NCBI RefSeq assembly: GCF_019665765.1
Contig: NZ_CP081150.1
Span: 1,240,001 to 1,304,000 of the forward strand
Direction of reading: 5' to 3'
DNA: 64,000 nt
Source of the DNA: Deefgea tanakiae
GTDB lineage: Bacteria > Pseudomonadota > Gammaproteobacteria > Burkholderiales > Chitinibacteraceae
Shown here: positions 8,997-17,278 of the stretch, one piece after another
Position numbering within the stretch: the stretch's first letter is position 1
Layout: the number at the start of each line of letters is the position of its first letter
The notes under the pieces: generated by a model
Told to the model about the DNA's origin: nothing
What the model saw: the letters and a program-made list of their open reading frames with translations, nothing else
Database searches by the model: none
Position numbers and translations under genes: made by a program

Positions 8997-9161
8997 GTGG
9001 AATCTTATGTTGAGTATCGTATTAAGAAATTGAGTGGTCGTCTTTATTTTATTACTGACCCGGATGAGCGTCGTAAAACGATAGAGGAAATTGAGCACCT
9101 GAAATCATTAAGTAAAAATAATGCATCTGATCTGATTTTATTGCTAAATAGAATTGCATAG
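8997..9161 (+). CDS. Small hypothetical protein (54 residues)
   Basis: GTG start at 8997, TAG at 9159-9161, preceded by GATGAGGAGC with about 8 bases between the GAGGAG ribosome site and the start. The product is soluble and helical with a charged centre (TDPDERRKTIEEIEHLKS) and a Leu-rich end (SDLILLLNRIA). Codon use looks like a real gene, with no low-complexity stretches. A perfect 11-base hairpin follows 65 bases later. I recognise no family. It reads away from the exported-protein pair and toward the second IprA-like regulator, so a small regulatory partner is conceivable, but nothing in the sequence proves it. Confidence 0.5.
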   Translation: MESYVEYRIKKLSGRLYFITDPDERRKTIEEIEHLKSLSKNNASDLILLLNRIA

Positions 9162-9226
9162 GATGTTCGTTATTAAGAAGCTAATTTATAATTTAACTCT
9201 AGGGATTTTCAGGGTGATTCAATTCG

Positions 9227-9264
9227 GACGCTTACCCTAGCTCGCAAAGCTTTGGGTAAGCGTC
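9227..9264 (+). repeat. Perfect 11-base inverted repeat between convergent genes
   Basis: GACGCTTACCC (9227-9237) pairs with GGGTAAGCGTC (9254-9264) around a 16-base loop. It lies between the small protein gene and the convergent regulator gene and could act as a terminator in either direction, though neither side has a long T-run. Confidence 0.5.
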
Positions 9265-9388
9265 GTGGCTCATATGATTAAATTTTTTTGGATTTAAAAA
9301 CTTTTAAGCTACTTATGTACTTACTGATTGTGGTAGTGGTAGATTGGCAAGTGCTCTTGGTATATGTAAAGTATTATTACTATTTTGT

Positions 9389-10000
9389 TTAGTAGCTTTT
9401 GGGAAGTTCTTTTTTAATGTCGATTAAAATTCCATCTTCCATTTCTATATAACCACCTACCCGTAGGTTGTATATAATTTTTGTGATCATGCTTCTGGAT
9501 AAAGGAGAGCGCTCTTCTATGAAAGAAAGAAGAGATTTCTCTTGGTGTTCCTTTTCTATGTAGTCTTCCATGAAGTGTTTGATTTGACGGTATGCTTGCT
9601 TTTCTGTGTAGATCCCAATTTTGTCTTTGAGAAAGGCAAGTGTTCGCCTTAGCTCTTTGAGGGTCATCATCGCAAGATCGTTATTTTCTCCGAGTATGGC
9701 ATCCCATTCTTCTTGGCTAAATAGCGCATAATTTACGCGTGTGCGAGCACAAAGATTAAGTTTGTAGATTCCTGAGCTATAGATCAATCCGTTGAATACT
9801 GCTGGAGCTTCGAATGTCGCAATTAATATATTAGTATTTTCAATTGTACAGTCAATTTTTCCTCTAATGAACAACGCAACAGATTGTTCAGGTATTTCTA
9901 TATCTTGTTTTGCCGGACTAGTTAGTATATTTAATCCAGTAAGGCGCTTAATTAGGCCTTCGGCAGCGTCACTTTTAATGATGGGTTTCTCAAAATCCAT
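9389..10000 (-). CDS. Second IprA-like winged-helix regulator
   Basis: 203 residues, same plan as the regulator at 4460-5083: an N-terminal jelly-roll-like part (SVALFIRGKIDCTI, FEAPAVFNGLIY) and a C-terminal winged helix, RSPLSRSMITKIIYNLRVGG, with a strand pair and the shared K-E-LP ending. Apart from this ending the two proteins are divergent. No cAMP-binding signature is visible. It is a single gene, flanked by the small protein upstream of its terminus and by a gap with an insertion sequence on the other side. Together the two regulators bracket the unknown exported-protein pair, which suggests but does not show that they regulate it. Confidence 0.6.
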   Translation of the reverse strand: MDFEKPIIKSDAAEGLIKRLTGLNILTSPAKQDIEIPEQSVALFIRGKIDCTIENTNILIATFEAPAVFNGLIYSSGIYKLNLCARTRVNYALFSQEEWDAILGENNDLAMMTLKELRRTLAFLKDKIGIYTEKQAYRQIKHFMEDYIEKEHQEKSLLSFIEERSPLSRSMITKIIYNLRVGGYIEMEDGILIDIKKELPKSY

Positions 10001-10575
10001 GCTCGTACTCTTTTTGGTGAGGTGGTTTGAAGAGGGTGTTTAGTGATGACAACGAATCTAGCTTGCTAACGACCCAGAATAGGTGATGAATATTTATCAC
10101 GCATGTAGCGTAAATTTATTCTAATCGTTTAATGTTTACAAGTAAGGAGTGTTGAAAAGATGCCCTTGTGCAAAATGACGAATGGTCATGTTTGTAGTGG
10201 CACACTGATACCGTCTAACGCCAAAGAGATTTTTACTGTCCGTTAAGGCCGATCAGCACTGGCACCAGGCAAAAATAATGAAGGCAGCTACCTGATGGTT
10301 AGCGGCCTTATATTAATGGGTATGACGCAAGTCGTAAAAAAGGCCGAAGGTCAACAACACCTTGTGGGCCATACCTCTTGAACGAGGGGTTCGATTTTTG
10401 TTCTAAAGCCATTGATACATTGCTAGATTTTTACGTGCCTTAGTGAAATCGAAGAAACCAAGCCGCAACTCAAATAGATGGTTCTCACTTTTCAAATATG
10501 CGCCTTTCCAGATGGATACCTCAATCTTCTTTAGTGCTTCGCGAGGGAAACTACCACGTCGCCAGAACATCCGTA
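10001..10575. other. Degenerate gap left of the insertion sequence
   Basis: About 575 bases with only short frames. A minus-strand frame ending near 10403 runs into the insertion sequence; if the element and one copy of the GTA duplication are removed it joins without a stop to the right flank, giving about 68 open codons. This may be a fragment of a decayed gene, but I recognise no family. Confidence 0.3.
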
Positions 10576-10637
10576 TGAATCGCCCCGGGTTTCCTAGACA
10601 CCTAAAGAGCCTCAAAATGAGGTAATTAGGAGGTCTT

Positions 10638-10919
10638 ATGAGCAAATCTAATCGCTACACCGAAGAGTTCAAAATCGAAGCCGTCAAGCAAGTGACAGAA
10701 CGCAACTATCCTGTCGCAGAAGTCGCTGAGCGACTGGGGGTTTCAGGGCATAGCATCTACAGCTGGATTAAGCGCTACGCCACGCCTTTACCAGAACAAG
10801 CGCAAACAACTACTCAGCAGGATGAAATTCGGCAACTAAAAGCTGAACTACGTCGAGTAACTGAAGAGCGTGACATCCTAAAAAAGGCCGCCGCGTACTT
10901 TGCCAAGCTATCCGGGTAA
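10638..10919 (+). CDS. IS3-family transposase OrfA (HTH subunit)
   Basis: 93 residues. A helix-turn-helix (about 20-45, AEVAERLGVSGHSIYSWIKR) that binds the element ends is followed by a leucine-zipper-like helix (DEIRQLKAELRRVTEERDIL) for oligomerisation, the standard OrfA plan. A strong AGGAGG site lies 5-10 bases before the ATG. Near its 3' end, A AAA AAG at 10880-10886 in frame CTA AAA AAG is a classic -1 slippery sequence; a shift there continues into the orfB frame and makes the OrfAB fusion transposase. Without a shift the protein stops at TAA 10917-10919 and probably acts as a repressor of transposition. Confidence 0.92.
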   Translation: MSKSNRYTEEFKIEAVKQVTERNYPVAEVAERLGVSGHSIYSWIKRYATPLPEQAQTTTQQDEIRQLKAELRRVTEERDILKKAAAYFAKLSG

Positions 10920-11791
10920 GGTACGCCTTCATTCGTGACCATCAAGCACTACATCCAGTTCGACGGCTCTGCCAGATGATGCAAGTCCATCCCAGCGGCT
11001 ACTACGCTTGGCTGCAACGACCACAATCATTGCGCACGATTGATGACCAGCGCTTGACTGGCATCATCACTGAAGCGTGGCAAGAAAGCGGCGGCGTCTA
11101 TGGTTATCGCAAGATTAATGATGACTTGCGTGATATGGGCGAACAATGTGGCAAGCATCGCGTCGCGCGCTTAATGCGCTTAGCTGGCCTTTGTTCACAA
11201 ACAGGCTATCGTCGTCGACGTGGTTTTTATGGTGGCAAGCCCACCGTAACGGCACCAAACCATTTGGCTCGGCAATTCAATGTCGATACACCTAATCAGG
11301 TTTGGGTGACTGACATTACCTATATTCGCACACAGGAAGGTTGGCTTTATTTGGCCGCAGTATTGGATTTGTTCTCAAGACAGGTTGTTGGTTGGTCGAT
11401 GGGCGCGCGGATGGACCGTGAGTTGGCGATTAAAGCTTTATTAATGGCGGTTTGGCGACGTCAGCCCAAGCAAGAGGTCTTAGTGCATTCGGACCAAGGC
11501 AGCCAATTCAGTAGTTATGATTGGCAGGATCTACTGCGTGTGCATAATTTAAAACCGAGCATGAGTCGGCGTGGCAATTGCCATGACAATGCGGTCGCGG
11601 AAAGTTTCTTCCAGCTATTGAAGCGGGAACGAATCAAACGACAAACCTACCGTAATCGAGAGGAGGCACGTCGAGATGTGTTCAATTATATCGAGATGTT
11701 TTACAACCCCAAGCGCCGCCATAGTTTCAATAATGGGCTATCACCAGTAGAGTATGAAAAGCAGTATTTCGAAAGGCTCGGCAGTGTCTAG
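10886..11791 (+). CDS. IS3-family transposase OrfB (DDE integrase part, reached by -1 frameshift)
   Basis: The frame opens at the slippery site (10886) with residues such as YAFIRDHQALHPVRRLCQMM, the expected OrfB N-terminus, so it is most likely read as part of OrfAB; an internal ATG at 10976 would give 271 residues. The catalytic DDE triad is visible: Asp in VWVTDITYI, Asp in VLVHSDQGSQF, and Glu in DNAVAESFFQLLK. An HTH_21-like region (GVYGYRKINDDL) precedes the core. Length and order match complete IS3 transposases, with no internal stop, so the element may still move. The stop lies 18 bases inside the right end. Confidence 0.92.
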   Translation, partial: GRRVLCQAIRVRYAFIRDHQALHPVRRLCQMMQVHPSGYYAWLQRPQSLRTIDDQRLTGIITEAWQESGGVYGYRKINDDLRDMGEQCGKHRVARLMRLAGLCSQTGYRRRRGFYGGKPTVTAPNHLARQFNVDTPNQVWVTDITYIRTQEGWLYLAAVLDLFSRQVVGWSMGARMDRELAIKALLMAVWRRQPKQEVLVHSDQGSQFSSYDWQDLLRVHNLKPSMSRRGNCHDNAVAESFFQLLKRERIKRQTYRNREEARRDVFNYIEMFYNPKRRHSFNNGLSPVEYEKQYFERLGSV

Positions 11792-12065
11792 AAAACTCGG
11801 GGCGATTCAGTAACTGGCTACACAATTTGCGAGTCTGCAATCGGAGTTATTGCAGGCGTTCATTTTTCCCCAAATTGTTGCGCTTTAGAGAACTCTTGTA
11901 GCCGGGGCGGCGACTCAAGCCCTGCGGATAAATACGTAAGTGCAGGTGGCGACATCCGATAAGAACGGGTGGTTAAATGGATAAGAATTCGCAGTCTGCT
12001 GGGGTTCAACCACGTCTCTATGCTCGTGGAGTAGGGGACATACAAATTGAGTCGATTTAACTTTA

Positions 12066-12491
12066 ATGGCTTTCTTTGTGTGTAATTATGTCCATGCTTC
12101 TGTTTTATGTTATGTGATTGTCCATGGTGTCTAACTAATCCGTAATGCAGTGGTTAAAACATTGATTATGGAAGATGAGTCAGCCAAGCCATTGGTTGTC
12201 CTTATGCATGGAGATTGCCAAGTTTCTACAAAAGAGTTAGCTCGTCAAATTGGACGAAAAAAAATTGAACCTTGTAAGCCGGAAGTTGCCAATAGGCACA
12301 CTGGATTTTTAGTTGGCGGTACAAGTCCATTTGGAACAAAAAAATTATTATCGGTCTTTGTCGAAAAAACTATTTTAGATTTGCCATTGATTTTCATTAA
12401 TGGCGGACGTCGAGGTTATCTAGTAGGCATCGATCCGGTTGTCTTGTTGCAGTTGCTTGATCCGGTGCTTGTTGAAGTGGCGCTAAACTAA
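12066..12491 (+). pseudogene. ybaK: Truncated ybaK (Cys-tRNA(Pro) deacylase) remnant
   Basis: From about 12135 the frame encodes VVKTLIMEDESAKPLVVLMH, then KELARQIGRKK, GGTSPFGTKK and INGGRRGYLVGIDP, a good match to YbaK/EbsC proteins, which hydrolyse Cys mischarged on tRNA-Pro. The family is about 155-160 residues, but here only about 115 are intact: the N-terminal 45 or so are missing. In the same frame upstream, a short remnant from ATG 12066 (including YVIVHGV) ends at TAA 12132-12134 and may be the decayed N-terminus, which usually has a Y-x-Y-x-x-H-G-G pattern. An internal GTG at 12150 could start a 113-residue product. The damage sits 257 bases from the insertion sequence. Confidence 0.7.
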
Positions 12492-12734
12492 TTCCAGTGT
12501 ATGAGCCACACTGCTCATATTTGCACTCGGTTGGCTTAAGTTAGGCTGAAGAATACGGTGCTATTCAACTCAAGTTGAGCTGAGTTGATGTCTTTGATTA
12601 TCAAATACCTTTATAAAAACAAGTTGCAACTCTCTGGGCCAAGATGTGCCAGAGATTTTGCATTCTTGACACAAGAATCATGACGTTCTGACTTTTAATA
12701 CAGTCATAGCGAGGCTTTCTCGCGGGAGCGCAGC

Positions 12735-13970
12735 ATGATTCATCATCCGACTGCTTTGGCTTATTTAGTCAGTGCCTATCCAGCAGCATCACATACATTT
12801 ATTTTACGTGAAGTTTTGGGCTTACGAGCCCGAGGTTGGCGCGTTGCTACGGTGAGCGTGAACGCGGATAGGCGTGACCCTCAACAGCTAGACTTGTTGG
12901 AACAACAGGAGCAATTCAATACGCTGGTGCTCAAAAACTGGTCGCGTTGGATCATGCTATTTGACTTACTCCAAGTACTTTGGCGGTTTGGCTTTTGGGT
13001 AGTTGTTTCTTCACTCAGCTTGGCTTGGCAGTTGGCAAGGCCCGGTTGGCGAGGACATGCTTTGGCTGTGGCATATTGGTTAGAGGCGATGCTGTTGGCT
13101 CGCTGGATGCACCAGCAAGCGATCACACATCTGCACGTTCATTTTGCTAATGAAGCGTCTTTGGTCGGCCTGCTTTGCAAGCGCATCAGTGCTTGCTCTT
13201 TGTCCTACACCATTCATGGTCCTGATGAATTTCATGATGCCGCCGGTCAGCAGTTAGCCGCCAAAGTGGTTGCCGCCGATTGGATAGTTTGCATCAGTCA
13301 ATTTGCGCGTAGTCAGCTCATGCAATTTAGTGCTCCTGAGTTGTGGTCAAAAATTCAGGTTGTTCGTCTTGGCATTAATGCCGATTATGCGCCGCCGAGA
13401 AAAATCCCATCGAGTGTATTTACCATCTTGTGTGTGGGGCGATTAACGCCTGCTAAAGGGCAAATGGTGCTGCTCAAAGCATTGGACATTTTACGTAATG
13501 AGGGCCAGTCATTTCGCCTTGTGTTGTGTGGCGCGGGGCCGTGTGAGGCGCAAATACGCCAGCAAGTGAATCAATTAAATTTAGGTGGTCAGGTTGAGCT
13601 CACTGGAGCGTTGAGTAAAGAAGCGGTGTGCGCACTGTACGGCCAAGCTGATCTGTTTGTTTTACCTAGTTTTAATGAGGGTATTCCAGTGGTGTTGATG
13701 GAAGCCATGGCTGCTGGCGTGCCATGCATAAGTACGCGGATAGCAGGGATTCCTGAGTTGATTGAGCATAAGGTCAATGGTTATCTAGTTGCACCAGGTG
13801 ATGAATACGCCTTAAGTGACGCGATTCGCACTTTGGCAAACGATGCTGGTTTATGTGAACGTTTAAAACAGCAGGCCCAGATGACTGTGGCAAAAGACTT
13901 TTGTTTAGAAAAAAACTTAGGCCAGTTAGCGCAGTGCTTTGCCGAACATTGTGGAGGTCATCATGCGTAA
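12735..13970 (+). CDS. Glycosyltransferase family 4, first gene of the exopolysaccharide locus
   Basis: 411 residues, GT-B fold. The N-terminal domain starts with AYLVSAYPAASHTFILREV, typical of the WcaL/AmsK-like group that uses NDP-sugars on lipid-linked oligosaccharides. A hydrophobic patch around 75-120 suggests membrane association. The C-terminal domain has VGRLTPAKGQ and the E-x7-E donor motif in FNEGIPVVLMEAMA. The gene begins a tight rightward series; its stop overlaps the next start by 8 bases. The upstream gap (12492-12734) is the likely promoter region: TTGACA is at 12666-12671, but no good -10 lies at normal spacing. Its product adds a sugar during repeat-unit assembly; which sugar cannot be told. 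Confidence 0.85.
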   Translation: MIHHPTALAYLVSAYPAASHTFILREVLGLRARGWRVATVSVNADRRDPQQLDLLEQQEQFNTLVLKNWSRWIMLFDLLQVLWRFGFWVVVSSLSLAWQLARPGWRGHALAVAYWLEAMLLARWMHQQAITHLHVHFANEASLVGLLCKRISACSLSYTIHGPDEFHDAAGQQLAAKVVAADWIVCISQFARSQLMQFSAPELWSKIQVVRLGINADYAPPRKIPSSVFTILCVGRLTPAKGQMVLLKALDILRNEGQSFRLVLCGAGPCEAQIRQQVNQLNLGGQVELTGALSKEAVCALYGQADLFVLPSFNEGIPVVLMEAMAAGVPCISTRIAGIPELIEHKVNGYLVAPGDEYALSDAIRTLANDAGLCERLKQQAQMTVAKDFCLEKNLGQLAQCFAEHCGGHHA

Positions 13971-14595
13971 ATTTATCAGAAAAATGATTGCTGCTTGGGT
14001 ATTTAATCAGGCGCATCAGCACAAAAGGTTTGTGGGCTTATACCGTCGGCTATGTCAACCGTTTGGTCAAGAGTGGGCTGTTTTTTTGAGGCGATGGGGG
14101 GGGCTGCATGCGATGGGGCATGGTTGTGTCATCAATATGAATGTCACGATGACTGATCCTGCCTATGTGCGCTTGGGTAATAACGTTCATTTGTCGGGTT
14201 GCACCCTGTTTGGGCACGATGGTTCCGTCAATATGGTGAATCAAGCTTTTGGCTTGAATTTGGATCACGTTGGCAAAATTGACATTCTTGACAATGTTTT
14301 TATCGGACATCAGGCAATTATATTACCTGGCGTGACGATTGGTCCCAATGCGATTGTTGCGGCCAATTCGGTGGTGACCCGAGATGTGCCTCCCAATTGC
14401 GTCGTAGGTGGGAGTCCGGCCAAAGTGATTTGTAGTTTGGATGACTGGATTGAACGCTTAAAACAAGAAAATAGCCAGTTGCCTTGGGCAACTGAACTTG
14501 GTCAGCGTGAGCATGTGCTGGCCCCCGAAAATTTGGCTTTGTGCGCAGCTCGAGTCGCGTTCTTTTATGGTGAGGAGAATCATCATGTGGCTTGA
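13963..14595 (+). CDS. Left-handed beta-helix acyltransferase
   Basis: 210 residues from ATG 13963, chosen because GGAGG lies 6 bases before it; a TTG 24 bases earlier is less likely. Hexapeptide repeats (I-G-x-x-A-x type) occupy about 60-150: VFIGHQAIILPGVTIGPNAI, then NSVVTRDVPPN and a VVGGSPAKVI ending, as in maltose/colanic acid acetyltransferases. These use acetyl-CoA to O-acetylate sugars. The N-terminal 60 residues are basic, and a helical tail (DDWIERLKQENSQ) follows the helix. It overlaps both the glycosyltransferase before it and the one after, so it belongs to the same operon. Probable role: acetylation of the polysaccharide repeat. Confidence 0.8.
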   Translation: MRKFIRKMIAAWVFNQAHQHKRFVGLYRRLCQPFGQEWAVFLRRWGGLHAMGHGCVINMNVTMTDPAYVRLGNNVHLSGCTLFGHDGSVNMVNQAFGLNLDHVGKIDILDNVFIGHQAIILPGVTIGPNAIVAANSVVTRDVPPNCVVGGSPAKVICSLDDWIERLKQENSQLPWATELGQREHVLAPENLALCAARVAFFYGEENHHVA

Positions 14596-15751
14596 ATTGA
14601 TGTCTGGCATCGCAGCAGGAGCGGCTTTAGTGACACTACCAGGCAGCTGGTCACTCGCACGATGGACTTGGGCGGCACGCCGACCAGTTACCCCGCCAAC
14701 ACTTGCTCCTTCGAATGCGCCAATTTTGTTACTGGTGCCCGCTCACAATGAGTCTGCTTCTTTGCCGCAGACTCTGCCTCGGCTGCTTGCACAAGCACAG
14801 GTTGATGGTAATTGCCGTGTTTTAGTAATTGCAGATCATTGCTCAGACAACACGGCAGAAATCGCTCGTGCTTTTGGGGCTATGGTTTTAGAGCGTAATG
14901 AAGGCGCTCGAGGCAAGGGCTATGCCTTAGCGGCTGCGTTTGCCTTACTGCCCGATGTACCTTGGTATTTGATCGTTGATGCGGATAGCCGGCTCGATGC
15001 CAATTTTTTGGCGGTACTTCGCTGCAAAATGGCAGAAAATCCGGATGGGATTCAGGCACGATATGAGCCTGATTGCGCCAGCGATGATCCTAATGCGGCT
15101 TTACGTCATTGGGCCTTACATGCGTTCAACGTAATTCGCCCTCGTGGCCGCGCAGCACTAGGTGAGAGCGTTGGTTTATTAGGGAATGGCTTTGCCTTAT
15201 CGAATGCCACTTTGCAACGGGTACCTTATCAGGCTGGGTCGATTGTTGAAGATTTGGAATATCAATTGTCTTTGGCCGCGGCGCATTGCAAATTGGCGTG
15301 GTTAGAAGACGTGGCCGTCTACGGCGAAATGCCGCAAGGCGAAAATGCCAGGGTTCAGCGGCAGCGTTGGGAAGGTGGGCGGTTGGCGATGATACGTCGC
15401 AATGTCCTCCCTTTAATGATAAGGATTTGTCGGGGTGAAACTCATTTGTGGCCTATCTTGCAAGAGTTGACACTACTGCCACTAAGCCAACATATGCTAC
15501 TGCTTTTGCTGGCATGTAGCGCTGGCGGATGGCCGCAGGCCTTGGGGTTGCTTGGTCTCTTGGTCTTGATGTTTCACACTGGTTTGGCGCTGTTTGAATT
15601 ACCGCGTGCGCTGCGCAGCAGCGCATTACTCTGCGCGCCTCGGTATGTCGTGTGGAAAATTATGCAGTTGCCAAGCATTTTTCGTGGCAGCCGTTCTGGC
15701 GCCTTGTGGCAACGCTCGGTGCGGCATATTGAGCAGGAGAAAACATCATGA
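14585..15751 (+). CDS. Membrane glycosyltransferase family 2
   Basis: 388 residues from ATG 14585, preceded by GAGGAG at proper distance and overlapping the acyltransferase stop by 11 bases. An N-terminal membrane helix (MSGIAAGAALVTLP) leads into a GT-A domain with LLVPAHNESASL, ADHCSDNTA, VDADSRLD (metal-binding DxD), SIVEDLEY and QRQRWEGG, a Q-x-x-R-W-like motif of processive synthases. C-terminal hydrophobic segments (about 300-345) anchor it. The motifs resemble cellulose-synthase-like enzymes, but with few membrane helices; it probably adds one sugar at the inner face of the membrane. Its stop overlaps the next start by ATGA. Confidence 0.8.
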   Translation: MWLELMSGIAAGAALVTLPGSWSLARWTWAARRPVTPPTLAPSNAPILLLVPAHNESASLPQTLPRLLAQAQVDGNCRVLVIADHCSDNTAEIARAFGAMVLERNEGARGKGYALAAAFALLPDVPWYLIVDADSRLDANFLAVLRCKMAENPDGIQARYEPDCASDDPNAALRHWALHAFNVIRPRGRAALGESVGLLGNGFALSNATLQRVPYQAGSIVEDLEYQLSLAAAHCKLAWLEDVAVYGEMPQGENARVQRQRWEGGRLAMIRRNVLPLMIRICRGETHLWPILQELTLLPLSQHMLLLLLACSAGGWPQALGLLGLLVLMFHTGLALFELPRALRSSALLCAPRYVVWKIMQLPSIFRGSRSGALWQRSVRHIEQEKTS

Positions 15752-16746
15752 GCAATATCAATCCAGCACCTATTTTGAGTGTGATTGTGGTGGCTTATAA
15801 CAATGAACCTGAAATCGCAGAATGTTTAGCAAGTATTCAGCTAGCCTGTGAGGGCGTTGATTATGAAATTATCGTGGTGGATAACGCCAGTCGAGACAAT
15901 AGCGCTGACGAAGTAAGTCAATTTGATGGGCCGGTGGTGCTTTTACGCAGCGAAGTCAATCTGGGTTTCGCGGCGGGGAATAATTTAGCGTTTAAACATG
16001 CAAAAGGGCAATTTTGGGCCTTAGTCAATCCGGATGCTCGGCCTGAAGCGGGCTCTCTGGCTCACGCCCTGCGTTGTTTACAAGATCAGCCAAAGATGGG
16101 CATGCTCGGCGGTCGTTTACTGGCTGAAAATGGTCAAGATCAGCCTTCTGCACGTTGTTTTCCTTCGATTTTGAATGATTTCTTAGTGATCAGTGGTTTA
16201 TCAAGTCGCTACCCCCAATCACGATTTTTTGGCCGCGTAGATCGGACTTGGGCCGATCCAAATTATGCTAGCGTTGTTGATTGGGTGCCCGGCGCTTTTG
16301 TCGTGCTGAGTGCAAAGGTCTTGGCGCAGGTTGGCGTGTTTGATGAACGCTTCTTTTTGTATTTTGAAGAAGTCGATTTGTGTCAGCGAATTAAAGCGGC
16401 AGGGTTCGAAGTCTGGTATCAACCGGAGTGCCGTGCAGTACACATAGGTGGAGTTTCATCGGGAAGGGTTGAAGGCAAACACTTCAACTCACACGGTAGT
16501 CAATTGTCCTTGTGGCGAATGCGCAGTGCGATGTTGTATTACCATAAACACCATGGCGGTTTGGTGGCCTGGGGCGCTTGTCAGTTAGAGCGACTTTGGC
16601 ACGCCATGCGTATATTTCGAAACCAAGCTCGATCTATCCCATGCGCTAACAGCAAATGCGAAGAGTCTCGTGCTTTGCGTCAATTGCTATCACAAGCATG
16701 GCGTGAAACAGCGGGTGGCCGCGTCTCGCCACCTTTGCCATGGTAG
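15748..16746 (+). CDS. Rhamnosyltransferase-like glycosyltransferase family 2
   Basis: 332 residues, ATGA-coupled to the preceding gene. The GT-A domain shows VIVVAYNNE, VVDNASRDNS, NLGFAAGNN, LVNPDARPE (metal-binding region) and FDERFFLYFEEVDLCQRI, a signature of the WbbL/rhamnosyltransferase group that usually transfers dTDP-rhamnose to a lipid-linked acceptor. Donor choice cannot be proved from sequence, and no dTDP-rhamnose genes are in this window. The C-terminal 70 residues are basic and helical. No membrane segment is evident, so the enzyme is probably cytoplasmic and bound to the repeat-unit assembly line. Confidence 0.85.
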   Translation: MSNINPAPILSVIVVAYNNEPEIAECLASIQLACEGVDYEIIVVDNASRDNSADEVSQFDGPVVLLRSEVNLGFAAGNNLAFKHAKGQFWALVNPDARPEAGSLAHALRCLQDQPKMGMLGGRLLAENGQDQPSARCFPSILNDFLVISGLSSRYPQSRFFGRVDRTWADPNYASVVDWVPGAFVVLSAKVLAQVGVFDERFFLYFEEVDLCQRIKAAGFEVWYQPECRAVHIGGVSSGRVEGKHFNSHGSQLSLWRMRSAMLYYHKHHGGLVAWGACQLERLWHAMRIFRNQARSIPCANSKCEESRALRQLLSQAWRETAGGRVSPPLPW

Positions 16747-16759
16747 ATATGGAGGCGCT

Positions 16760-17278
16760 ATGTTTAAGCTGATTCGAGAAGACTGGCAAACCTACCAGCG
16801 TGATCCATGGCGGCAAGGTTTATGGGTAATGGTCGTTTATCGCTTTGGAAATTGGCGTTATACCGTGCGGCCTGCCATATTGAGAAAACCGCTTTCTTTC
16901 GTTTACAAATTGCTCAAAGTGACCAGTCAAATTTTGACTGGCATTGATCTACCTTGTGAAACTCGTATCGGGCGGCGACTGAGAATTGATCATTTTGGTG
17001 GTGTGATTATCAGCGGCGATACGATTATTGGGGATGATGTGATTCTGCGGCATGGTGTTACGTTGGGTTTACGGCATGAAGGGCAAAGCGGCGCGCCGGT
17101 GTTAGGCGATCGCGTTGAAGTTGGCGCAGGGGCAAAGATTTTAGGTGCCATAAAGATTGGTGACGATGCCAAAATTGGCGCCAATGCGGTGGTATTAAAA
17201 GATGTGCCGTGTGGGGCGGTGGCGGTGGGTGTTCCTGCGAGAATTATGTATGCAGTAAAGAGAGATGAACATGTTTAA
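16760..17278 (+). CDS. Serine acetyltransferase-like hexapeptide acetyltransferase
   Basis: 172 residues from ATG 16760, directly preceded by GGAGG; an earlier in-frame start at 16670 would lie inside the previous gene. The N-terminus (REDWQTYQRDPWRQG and FGNWRY) and the beta-helix (RIGRRLRIDHFGGVIISGDT, ILRHGVTLG, GANAVVLKDV, VGVPARIM) match the CysE/WcaB group. In a polysaccharide locus such proteins acetylate the sugar repeat rather than make O-acetylserine; the short N-terminal helical domain, compared with true CysE of about 270 residues, fits this. It overlaps the PilZ gene by 14 bases. Confidence 0.8.
   Translation: MFKLIREDWQTYQRDPWRQGLWVMVVYRFGNWRYTVRPAILRKPLSFVYKLLKVTSQILTGIDLPCETRIGRRLRIDHFGGVIISGDTIIGDDVILRHGVTLGLRHEGQSGAPVLGDRVEVGAGAKILGAIKIGDDAKIGANAVVLKDVPCGAVAVGVPARIMYAVKRDEHV

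Larger units (their letters stand above)
10576..11809 (+). mobile_element. Complete IS3-family insertion sequence, 1234 bases
   Basis: Ends are 26-base imperfect inverted repeats: the left begins TGAATCGCCCCGGGTTTCCT (10576) and the right, read from the other strand, begins TGAATCGCCCCGAGTTTTCT (11809 inward), two mismatches in these 20 bases. The element is flanked by GTA on both sides (10573-10575 and 11810-11812), a 3-base target duplication as usual for this family. It holds orfA and orfB in -1 phase with an A6G slippery run. All parts look intact, so it is probably recent and potentially active. Confidence 0.92.

Noticed and set aside
12530-12560. GG-N10-GC in the gap before the first glycosyltransferase
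   Set aside because: TTGG-N10-GC is present but the -12 end reads TAGGC rather than TTGC, too weak.
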